DNA of 64,000 bases. Origin: Gnetum montanum. Lineage: Eukaryota > Streptophyta > Gnetopsida > Gnetales > Gnetaceae. The notes below the pieces were generated by a model that was not told the DNA's origin, did no database searches, and was given only the letters and a program-made list of their open reading frames with translations. A program made the translations under genes and the position numbers. The stretch spans positions 72,345 through 136,344 of the forward strand of contig MNCI01015796.1 in the NCBI GenBank assembly GCA_015680685.1, in the 5' to 3' direction. Below are positions 54,545-64,000 of the stretch, piece by piece. How positions within the stretch are numbered: the stretch's first letter is position 1; each line of letters starts with the position of its first letter.

Positions 54545-55391
54545 TGATGAGCAGTAAGGTACCCCTACACTCAACCATACAAATCACAAGCGTTCATGCA
54601 TGATCATCTAGATCATTATGCCTTGATCACAGTTTGTTGTCTTCCCACTTAGACTAGTGGTAGCTTTATCACGTATGGTTTAGTCCAAAGTGAGGCGTAT
54701 GATGTCTACTTTCTATGCTATTCCTAATGACAAAAAGAGATAAATTAATTAAACTAAGGGATAATGGAAAACAAGATCTAAACTAGCCTATGACAATGAG
54801 TATCCACTCTTAACCATCCATACAAGTCTTGGACTTTGTGAATCTACTTCTGGGGTTACCAAGTGTACATCACTAGTTGTGCCAAGTGATACACCTATGG
54901 ATTACCAAGTATTTACACTTAAGTGCTTGTGATTAAGGTGTATGCATTCTGCTTAATAACATGAACAGTAAATAGCAATAAATGGAAATATTTAACTAAA
55001 GATAATAATAAATAATAAAAAATAATCTAAGTGAATGCTACAATGATGGGAGTAATCTCGATCTTTATTGCCAATCATGTAATGTGTCCAAGTACATCAC
55101 ACTCAAAAAAAGGTGCTATACGATTATAAACATTACTCTATAGGCATGCATTGGGAATATCCTAACTTTGGAGAAAACAAGCTACAAGAGCTTTACTACT
55201 CTAGCTAAAAAACTATATCAAAATCATGAGTTTGAGTCCTGTATTTATAGACTAGAGTACACCTTGCGATGTTGAGTATCTGACATCGCATCTTGGCTCC
55301 AACATTGCATATGTGATGTCAGGGCACTAATACAAGGCTCTAATGTCAAGGCTCTAATGTCAAGGCTTCAATGTCAAGGCCAAGAAAAACA
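54545..55391 (-). repeat. 3' LTR of Athila VI (847 bp)
   Basis: It runs TGATGAGCAGTAAGGTACCC ... AAGAAAAACA. TATA on the minus strand is near 55238-55246 and AATAAAG near 55065. U3 contains GATGTCAG/GACATCGCA-type motifs instead of GATATC, plus three copies of GGCTCTAATGTCAA. Confidence 0.88.
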
Positions 55392-55730
55392 TGGCTTCCA
55401 TTGAATGAAAACTCATCCTCGAGTTAAACAACACAGGGAACAAGTTCCTTTTAAAATATTGGGTCGATATGGGATTATTGACTGACATACAACCTGACTT
55501 AGGTGGAACAACAAACTCTAAGTGCCCAAGTGTACGGAATTATAATTTTTTACAACATTGGGTGTTCATGATAAGAGAAGTGAACACCTTGGATAACACT
55601 GACATCCAACACCTCCTAGTAGTAGATGAATGAGAGAGAGAAGATCCAACAATCATGAATGATCCTCATTGGGTGGTATGGCTGCATCATCCTTGGTGAA
55701 GGTAGTTTCGCTTCTAGTCCATGCTTCTCA

Positions 55731-55770
55731 CTACAATCAGAAAAAAATCATGAATTAGTATGTAAGGTAT
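55731..55770 (-). promoter_or_regulatory. Splice-acceptor-like site in Athila VI, no ORF3 behind it
   Basis: The minus strand reads TACTAATTCATGATTTTTTTCTGATTGTAG. Branch-point-like TACTAAT, a T-rich run and AG are all present. Only a stub frame (MDT-like start, about 25 codons) follows. The site matches those before ORF3 in I and II, so VI may be an ORF3-deleted derivative. Confidence 0.5.
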
Positions 55771-57383
55771 AACACATAACTATTAAGTACCTTGTCTCTT
55801 CAGTGGCTACACTCAGCTAGGTTGTGATTGTGGTAGATTGATTCCTTTAGTAGTGTTAGCGGGAAGGCTGACAAATAGGGTCAAATAGATAAGTGGTCCA
55901 TTAAATTTGAAAAATTTTGACATAAGGAAATATTTGAAAAGTGTGTAAGAATTCACAACAATAAAATGGAAATTTCACTAAAAAATGTTGTGAAGATGTG
56001 TACAATTGGATGTCATTGATGGGACAAACAAAAAGATTTGATTATAAGAGTGTCTACAGGTAAAGAACTTATCTAATCCAACCAAAAGATATGCAAGTGG
56101 GTCCTCCCCAAAGAAGGCATAGGCCTTTTATGCTCTTGCATAACTTCAAACCAAAGAGTCCATTGGCTTCGTGGATGATTAATGGTTATAGAAGACTAAG
56201 TACAAAAACTTGGAAGTAACTAATTAAGAATTCCAACACATCAAACCAAGACATTGAATCAAGAACATGAAACTTGCAGTGAGGTGAGACATGGAAAGCA
56301 TAGATGGATGAGAGAGAGTGGAATGGAGTTCCTAATTAAGATCACATGAAGTCCCTTGTGGATTTTTTGGTTAAATGACTTGATAGGATCCATCCTTAGT
56401 CTAGACCAAAACCAACCACATTCAATGACTTTGTATCAACATTCTAAGACACGTCCATCCCCTAAGACACAAGAGTGCTCCCACAGAATAACCACCATTC
56501 ATTATTAGAGGAAAAAAAGAGAAGTAGGAAGTGAGGAAGGGCCTTAGTTAGAGGGGACCTTTAGACATGTGTACATGTCTTTCTAGTTCCATAACTAGTA
56601 CTTGTAGCTCGTTTATTCTATCTAAGGGGTTTTCTTTGAATTCCCATTGTTTCTTTTTGAAATGGAAACCACACCATGCAAAGACACATGCATTTATTTT
56701 GTCTAAGGGTTGTGCTTTGAATCCTCATTATTTTTTTTTTGTTTGATGAGAACCACACCATGCAAGGACTTATTCAACTTCCTTTTATTGGTGGACACGG
56801 AATGGTAAGAAATTCATGAAAACACACATGCACCCAAGCAAACAGAAAGGCATAAAGAATACCAAAAACCCTTGAAGCTACACCCTGTTCAAACATTTGA
56901 ATCCTTTCCAATTTCAAAAACTACCAAAGTCATAGATTTATTAAATTTTTGTTAGTAAAAAAGGGATCACACGTTTCCAAAATAAGAAAAACCATAGAGT
57001 TTGTGGATGGGTGGATATCGTGGACTCACTGCCTATTGCATGAAAAAGAAACCATGTCCTAATCATTCTTAACAAAATTCAAAGCCAAAAACTAGACACC
57101 AACAATCAAATAACAAAAATAGTACATACCACCATCAATCAACGCATTACCACTATACCTATCACTTATGAACAAAAAGTTAGAAAATCACATTAAAATA
57201 AAATAAAATATAAAAGAAAGTGTAAAATATTCAAGAAATAGTAAATGTACTAACAATGGTGTAAAACAAAAATTAGAAAAGATTAATAACATGAAAACAA
57301 GAAGATGTAAAATAAAGAATGTGTAAACAAAAAGTTGTAAAATAAAAAGATGAAAAACACTTAAGAATCCTAAAGATTAGAAT
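55771..57383 (-). other. Non-coding 3' region of Athila VI
   Basis: Block C (AAGTGGGTCCTCCCCAAAG, 56095-56113) and block A (CTTGAAGCTACACCCTG, about 56870-56887) are present in the same order as in I and IV. AACCACACCATGCAA is repeated at 56668 and 56752. No frame of note. Confidence 0.65.
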
Positions 57384-59850
57384 GGGGGATAACCCCCATA
57401 ACTAAACATTTGGCCTTGAAAAGGATTAATAAGTGGATAAATAGGATCCATGCATGTATGAAACATTGGGAACCTTTCATGCCCTAGCCACTGGGTGTTT
57501 GTTGGTGGTGTGTTAGCTAGGTAGAGAAATTGTTGGTCACACACCTGATTATTATATGTATGGTGGGTCATGATATGAGGCATGTTAAAATTATGGATGA
57601 CTGGCCCACTATTGCACCCTTGAGTATGAGATGGTATGCATGGATTCATTTGTCTTTCCACGTTTGTAGATTCATTGGTTGGATGTGGAATTGGAGTATA
57701 GATAGATGGTGGCCCTTGTGTATGGTCAGAGAACATTGGTTTAGATGAGGAAGGTCATCCACCAAGTTGGCCTTGTGCTGGCTTAGATGATGCAATGGGT
57801 TCATGCATGGTTTGCTTCAGCTTATGGCCTTTCCTCCAGAAGGGATATTTTTCAACATTGTAGTTGGGACCCACTGGTGTTAGCATGTCTATGTACATTT
57901 GTAGCACAAGTGGCACTCATTCGTTGATATTGTGGTGTTGAACCTTCTTGAGTTACTGGAAATGACATTGGAGGATGTGAATTATGAAAATATCGAGGGT
58001 AAGTTGGATGGTAAGAGGCATGAGATGGTGATCCTTTAGGGGATGTCGTGTATTGATGGTACTTGGGAGAGTGGTAGTCGCAATTTGAAGTGGAGGATGC
58101 TGAACTGGTTAGAGAAATAGGATTTTAAACATAATATCCATAAGGTTTCGTTGGGTGTGGCTAATTTGGTGATGGCCTCCTCCACGACTGTGGTTGTTGC
58201 CACTACAATTGATGATCATGTTGAGGCTAGTAATAAGTCCCACTAGGATGGTATGATTGGTTGTGGGACTGTCTAAAATTACCTTGTGGGAGAGGAATTC
58301 TCTCGAGCATGTGCTTTTCCACAAATTTTGGATTTAAGGAATCCATCCAATACTCCTATAGATGCAACAAGATGGGGCATTGGCCCTTTAGATGGTCATA
58401 TATGCATAGGTCACATCCATCAGCTTCAATTGTGGTGGAGTCTTTAGCCTCACTTTCATCAACCACTTTTCTCGATGGCCGAAAAGTATTCTTGATTGTT
58501 TCTCAGTTCTATGTCTGTTTATTGTGTTCATTGGTGTATGATGTAGAATATTCTCCGTGACCATTTCAACAAGATTTGTAATGTTTTCATTGATCCAATT
58601 AGACAAGTTTTGCTTCTAGATCATCAATAGTCTCCTCTATTAGCAAAGTTTGTTGTGGAATCACCTTATCAATGGTAGTTTCATTTTCCTTACCATAAAT
58701 TTGGATCTCCTTTGATTGAAGAGTTGGGTCCTATTGATATTTCTCAACATTCTCCCATTTGCACATCTCTCCTTCTTCTTTTTTCATATGCTCTATTATC
58801 TCTTTGAGCTGATGGACTTGAAGATTGTATAATTTCCCTAGGGAATACATTCCAAGGATCACCCTTATTTCATTATGAAGCCCATTTATGACATGGTAAA
58901 GTTGCTCTTCCTTGGAGAAACCATGGCTTGGGCATTGATTTAGTAAGGCATGATATCTATCTAAGGCCATGTCCAAGGGTTCATGTTGTTCTTGTTTCCA
59001 CTCTTAGAGTTTTCTCCTCAGATTGGACACTCTTTTATAAGCTTGGTATCTTTTGTTGAAAAGTTCTAGCATTGTAGACCATTGTTGAATTGAGTTTGAT
59101 CTCAATGATCTATAGCACACTTTGGCTCTATCAATTAGTGTCCTAGGAAAGAGCTTAAGCTTTTACCACTCACTTTTCACATTGTAAAACATATAGGCAT
59201 CATGGAAGGCTTGTAAATGACGTTGTAGATCTAAATCATAGCCTCTTGCAAACTTAGGAATATTATTCGTGTCAAGCTTAGGTAGTTAACTCGTTTTGCG
59301 ATGCCTACGAGATATCTTAATGGAATCTATGATATGCATTAGGCTCTTAGTGTCCAATAGGGGTTCATCATCATCAAACAAATCACAAGGGAAATTTCTA
59401 TGTTCATGGTGTCCTCTTTGAATTTTCCTGTGGGTTCGATTCTAGTTTTTAGTTTGACCCTTTAATGGAGGTTTATCTCTATACCTACATTCATCTTCAT
59501 TAGAACTAGACGTTGAAGGCAAAGAGGAAGATGAGGAACTGGAAGAGTTGTCATGGCTTCTATGGTGTTTTCCAAGGTCCCTTAATTTATTGTTTCTAGT
59601 TTTTGAGGAGGTCTTAGGCCTTGAGGCCTCGCCTAGTTTAGGACCTATGTCATCTCCTCCAAGATTGTTTGCCTTAGGTGAATGTAGTCTGTGAGTGTCA
59701 TTAGGGTGGTCATGATCATAAGAAATTCCTACATAAGGTTGATCACTCCAATCTTCTTGATCATATATTGCATTATTTCTCTAATGAATGTGTTCGCTAT
59801 ACTGTGCATTATCATTGTCTTGGTTTATGGTATGTGTGATTTAATAGTTT
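57384..59850 (-). pseudogene. gag of Athila VI
   Basis: The start codon position aligned to Athila I is ATA here, so the ATG is lost. Capsid motifs include PLDMALDRYHALLNQCPSH- and HVINGLHNEIRVILGMYSLG-like segments (58976-58800). The knuckle is CDLCIYDHLKGQC (about 58412-58374), CX2CX3HX4C as in the siblings. It ends with the family tail at 57736-57377: IPSHTQGCNSGPVIHN, HHTYNNQVC, FHTCMDPIYPLINPF and FSYGGYPPF. No protease follows. Frame shifts separate the capsid, knuckle and tail parts. Confidence 0.75.
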
Positions 59851-59918
59851 TTGAAAGATATGTTATTAATACCTTTTACAAAAATCATGTATAATATAAC
59901 TAATCTAGATAACTAGCA

Positions 59919-59940
59919 CCATCCCCAGCAATGGTGCCAA
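59919..59940 (-). promoter_or_regulatory. Primer-binding site of Athila VI
   Basis: The minus strand reads TTGGCACCATTGCTGGGGATGG against the LTR, a drifted tRNA-Asp-type primer site, closer to Athila IV than to I. Confidence 0.75.
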
Positions 59941-60834
59941 TGATGAGTGACGAGGTACCCCTACACTTAACCATATGAATCATAAGTGTTCATGCATGAT
60001 CTAGTCGAATTCCATGGATGGGACTAGTTGTGGCATCTAGATAATTATGCCTTGATCATAGTTCGTTATCTTCCCACTTGGACTAGTGGGAGCTTTGTCA
60101 CATATGGTTTAGTCCAAAGTGAGGTGTATGATGTTGTCTACTTTCTACACTACTCCTGATGATGAAAAGAGATAAATTAATTAAACTAAGGAATAATGGA
60201 AAACAAGATCTAAACTAGCCTTTGGTAATGAGTATTCACTCTTAACTGTTCGTACACATCTTAAACATCATGAAGCTACTTCTAGGATTACCAAGTGCAT
60301 GTCACTAATTATGCCAAATGATACACGTCTGGATTACCAAGTATTTACACTTAAATGCTCATGATTAAGGTGTACACATTCCACTTAATAACATGAACAA
60401 TAAATAGCAATAAATGAAAATATTTAACTAAAGAAAATAATAAATAATTAACAATAAACAATAAAAAAGTAATCTAAGTGAATGCTACAATGATGGGAGT
60501 AATCTCAATCTTTATTGCCAGTCATGTAATGTGTCCAAGTACGTCACACTTGAACAAATGTGTCGTACGATTACAAACATCACTTTGTGGGCATGCATTG
60601 GGAATATTCTAACTCTAGAGAAAAAAAATTGTGAGAGCTTCACTACTTTGATTGAAAAGCTATATCAAAATCATGAGCTCGATCCCTATATTTATAGACA
60701 AGAGTACACCCTGCGATGTTGGGTATTTGACGTCACATCCTAGCTCCAGCATCGTGTACGCGACATCGGGTACCTGACGTCAAGGCACTGATACAAGGAT
60801 CCGATGTCAATGCTAGGAAAAACATAACTCATTA
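59941..60834 (-). repeat. 5' LTR of Athila VI (894 bp)
   Basis: It runs TGATGAGTGACGAGGTACCC ... ACATAACTCATTA. TATA is near 60690 on the minus strand and AATAAAG near 60512. U3 carries GACGTCAC, GACATCGGGTACCTGACGTC and related TGACGTCA-like motifs, a variant of the GATATC clusters of I and IV. Confidence 0.88.
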
Positions 60835-61778
60835 GATGAGTATGAAGACTACAAGCTAAATGAAGATGCTCTAAAAATTGAGAGGAAGCTAAATTAGCAA
60901 AAGAAAGCCTCATGAACCAAAGTTCAAAAGTTGAGAAGATGTCTTCAAGAAGCAGAAGACATCTTGGTCGAAGTGAAGTGAATTCATAGAAGACATCTCC
61001 AAAAAATAGAAGACATATCCTTTTCATAGAATATGTCTCATAGAGGTGTTTCATTTTTGGAGGAGACATCTCCCCATATTTGAAGTCAATTTTAGAGAGA
61101 CATCTCAATCTTGAAGGAGATGTTTACACTAGTCATTAGATAGTCATTGCATGAATTTTGAGGTATTTTTGGAAACTTTAAGGCTATAAGAAAACTTTAA
61201 TCTCTTAGGTATTATGCAAGAATTGTCATTATCAAAAAAATTATTGTATATTGTACTTTTGTACTTCATTTGTCAAATCATTAACTTAATTGTTTGTAGA
61301 ATTGTGCTTTAAAGTACAAGGACATGTAATTTAAGTTACATTCTTTCCTTGTGGTTTTTTTTCTCTTGTTGCCCTGCTAGGGTTGATGTGCTTCTTGTGA
61401 CAAGGCATTGTAATTGAGCTTGTCAGGATCTGATAGGATTGAGTGTTTGTGTAGTGTTAAAACAGTCTAAAACAGAGCTCAATTTTATAAAGGTTGTGGG
61501 ATCCTTGAAAGCACATTCTAAGCTTATTGGGACCTTGTGGGGTTGAGTGGTTTCGCAGTGTAAAAACACTTTGGAGTGGATCTTAGAGCTTGTATAGGGT
61601 GTGGTACCCTTCAAATCACATTTTAGAGAAACAAAATCTGGAGGTGTGCAAGGAATCTACCCTCCAAGTGTGGACTACCCAAGTTGGGAAACCACATTAA
61701 ATTTGGGTGTGTTTTTTGTGGTTGATCAATTTTTATTGGGGAACTTATTCAACCCTCCTTCTAAGTTCTCAATCCTCA

Positions 61779-62057
61779 TGAAGAACAATCTTGATCTTTA
61801 TTATTAGTCATGGAAAACATCCATGTATAATCTAGTAGAATAGAAATGCCACATAATTGTTTATCACCACTACATGCATTCACAACTAACTTCATGAAAA
61901 CAAATTACAAGAATTTTTCTATATTGATCAAAAGGTAAGATTTGACACAATAGTGGGCTTGTATTCATAGGCAAGATCATGACCCACTATATCACATCTA
62001 CAACATCATATATTGAGCTATGATATTATAGTCAATGCTAAAAAATTTGATTCATCA
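61779..62057 (-). repeat. 3' LTR of Athila VII, inner part
   Basis: It resumes after the TGAAG duplication with AACAATCTTGATCTTTATTA and ends AATTTGATTCATCA. With 53830-54386 and without the duplicated TGAAG, the LTR is about 831 bp, normal for the family. Confidence 0.85.
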
Positions 62058-64000
62058 TACCTCCATGATTGACTAGAAACTCATCCTTGAGTTAAAACAT
62101 TAGAAGGATAGAGTTGTTACAAAATTGTGTGATTACATAGAGTTAATGACATCTTCATATATACATGACATGACTAACTAACTACAAATGTCGCATCTTT
62201 GTTTGAGTGGTTTACAAAATTATCATGTAAGGTATCATTGACACATGAATAACACATTTGACATATGAAACAAAATAAATTAAATGTCTAATGTAGTTCA
62301 TTAAGTTCATGATGATTAAAATTATTCCTTCATTAGCTGCTTTCCTTTATTGTTGAGCTTCTTGAACTGATATTTGCTTAGTAGGGATCTTAACTTTTTT
62401 TCTTTGGTCCTAGGAACATGAATAGTTCATGCCACTTTGGTGATGTTTTCTAATGTTAGTACCTCCCAAGAACACAATAGCTATGGAAAAAATTCATTGG
62501 CCTTCACATACTATGCTACAGATTAAGTCCTTTCAACTTTAAATGCCTTGGCTAGTTTTTGTAATTCTTGGTAATCTATCATTCTACTAGTCAAATTTGT
62601 TACTACATCTATTTGATCAATAATTGGCCATGACCACCTAGAGTTTGGCATTAGCAATATGAAACTTCTGTTGGGCATCCTTTTTGTCCATGAACTTCTT
62701 TTCATACATTGAGTACATTATGTCCAGTTGCTATTCAAACTTTTTTCTTAGCCTACTTTCTATTAGCATGCTCAAGTTGGCATAGCACAGATTCACCAAC
62801 TCCCTGTACTCTATTAAAGCTTGAATTTGCATGCCTTTGTTTTTGAGCTCTTCTTGATGAATCAAGGTAAAACTATCTAAGATTAGTTGATAAATAGCTA
62901 ATTGCTATGTGATTGAATTAAGCTTAGCTTTGGCTATCTAAATTTCCTTCTCATTGATTTTCTTATACATTTCCACCTAATATCTAAAATGTTCTTTGAG
63001 CTTCTTATGTTTTTTGACCTCATTTTATCATACACTTATTTCAATGACAAACATTTTTTTGGACTACATGTACTTTGTCCATTGATAAAGTTTTATTTTA
63101 TCAAGTTAATTGTTTGATGTTGAGACTGACAAGTGTAAACTGCTCCCTCGGTTGATTGATGCTTTCTTCAAAAATGTGCTTTTCTTTTTTTAACATTGAT
63201 TAATCTTAGATTTTTAGTAGTAATTCTCTTATTTTTCTCTTCTAGTGCAACAATGGCTTTTACATGAACACATGTCTGTGCATCAACTAGTGCACTCCAC
63301 ATTACTCTTTCTTTTCCTAGCTCTTGTTGCTTCTATATAGGCATTATTCAATTTATTTGGTCATCCTATACCTATTGTAGTTGTTTTGATGCTACATATG
63401 GTGCATGATCTTATTTCTCTAGGCAAAGTTAGGCTAAATTATCCTACAATATTTGGACTTATGCCTCTACATATGACATTCTAGGCTTTACAATGATCAA
63501 ATTTTTCTTAGTTGAGATTAATTTAGATTGGACTATTGTAATATCACTAGGCATATTGAGGAGATTCTGCATGACTTGTTTGGTCTAGAGTAGTCTATCT
63601 CATGCATCTTCATATTCTACTAAAGACATCAATTCTTTTCATTTTCCTTATTTTTTTGATGTTCTTGTTAGAGTTTGAATATCTTTAGTTTTTGAAATAT
63701 TAGAAAGTGACATAACAAGGACATTAAAAGATTCCTTTATATGATCATTAATCTTCTCTACTTCTCTTTGGCATCTTTGTGTTGCATCATCACTACTAGG
63801 GCTTCTACTCCTATCTTCAATGTCACCTGGAAGGATGCAACATTCCTTGATATTTTTTGTGCTCAATCATCTTCATACACCTACAAGGAAACTTGACCAC
63901 TAGTTGGTCATGAAGATACTACAGGTTGACTAAGGTTGTCTCTTACTCTATACATAATCAATACTTCTCTACTTTCCTAGATTACTATTTTTGCAATTTA
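62058..64000 (-). mobile_element. Athila VII internal region with ORF3, runs off the window
   Basis: The polypurine tract is at 62058-62073 (minus AATCATGGAGGTA). The minus strand then carries the C-terminal half of ORF3 to the window edge: SRNVA-ILPGDIE, HIKESFNVLVMSLSNISKTKD (63866-63700) matching HIKESFNVPIVPPTDFTKARD of I, then coiled-coil-type sequence with many stops. This is the third independent copy of ORF3 in the window. The tail near 62330 is too decayed to place the stop. Confidence 0.75.

Larger units (their letters stand above)
54545..60834 (-). mobile_element. Athila VI: non-autonomous gag-only element, about 6.3 kb
   Basis: Minus-strand element: 5' LTR 59941-60834, primer site 59919-59940, gag about 59850-57384, non-coding 3' region, splice-acceptor-like site (55731-55740), 3' LTR 54545-55391. 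The flanks GACGA (54540-54544) and GATGA (60835-60839) fit a target-site duplication with one CpG-to-TpG change. The polypurine tract has been deleted along with the last few bases of the 3' LTR. Pol and ORF3 are absent. Confidence 0.88.
54387..61778 (+). mobile_element. Solo LTR of another LTR retrotransposon, itself split by Athila VI
   Basis: Ends TGTTGACC ... AATCCTCA, flanked by TGAAG on both sides (54382-54386 and 61779-61783). Without the Athila VI insert it is about 1.1 kb (54387-54544 plus 60840-61778). It has no coding capacity, TG...CA ends and a five-base duplication, as expected for a solo LTR. The TGTTGACC start and pyrimidine-rich end (AACCCTCCTTCTAAGTTCTC) look Ty1/copia-like, but the superfamily is inference. 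Strand is arbitrary. Its own tandem phrase (GGATC-TTGAAAGCACATT and GGTACCCTTCAAATCACATT) lies at 61500-61620. Confidence 0.75.

Noticed and set aside
1-64000. tRNA, rRNA or snoRNA genes
   Set aside because: I looked for cloverleaf-type and conserved rRNA motifs and saw none; the tRNA-like matches are primer-binding sites beside LTRs.

Overview
This is a window from a large, repeat-rich seed-plant nuclear genome. The sequence is AT-rich, the one intact gene is plant-type with introns, and most of the rest is nested Ty3/gypsy retrotransposons. The size and decay of the repeat layer would fit a gymnosperm or another plant with a very large genome, but the sequence alone does not settle the species. 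I see no bacterial features, tRNA, rRNA or CRISPR array.

Layout. 1-2590: decaying exons of a bromodomain gene in non-coding DNA. 2590-4435: gag-protease scrap of one Ty3/gypsy element (minus). 4436-36116: a stack of related Athila-like LTR elements, here called I (minus, 4436-12687), II (plus, 12688-23540), III (minus, 23541-27702) and IV (minus, 28496-35630, complete with TTAAT target-site duplication), plus a loose LTR piece. 36890-38225: LINE remnant. 38996-43031: the one gene that looks functional, a four-exon ARF-GAP of the AGD6/AGD7 type. 43032-50180: intergenic DNA with a foldback element, tandem arrays, an assembly gap (46066-46201) and a subtilase pseudogene with a 660-bp partial duplication. 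50190-52215: two further LINE remnants. 53830-64000: a three-level nest in which Athila VI sits in a solo LTR that itself sits in the 3' LTR of Athila VII, which runs off the window.

The Athila-like family is the main point of interest. Its members share LTRs of 0.8-1.0 kb bounded by TGATGAGTGG...CATCA (plus-strand view of the minus copies), a tRNA-Asp-type primer site, a GTGGGGGTA polypurine tract, and a gag with an unusual CX2CX3HX4C knuckle. Only II keeps reverse transcriptase and integrase. I, III and VI are gag-only and IV is gag-protease, so they look non-autonomous. I, II and VII also carry a third, sense-oriented open frame of about 910 codons between pol and the 3' LTR. In I and II it lies about 500 bp behind a promoter-like block that resembles the LTR's own U3, and its ATG directly follows a conserved splice-acceptor-like TGATTGTAG. 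I infer a dedicated expression cassette for an uncharacterised retroelement protein. All copies here are broken by stop codons.

The host gene and the repeats appear independent. The ARF-GAP gene is flanked by LINE debris on one side and tandem repeats on the other, and its reading frame is intact across all four exons.
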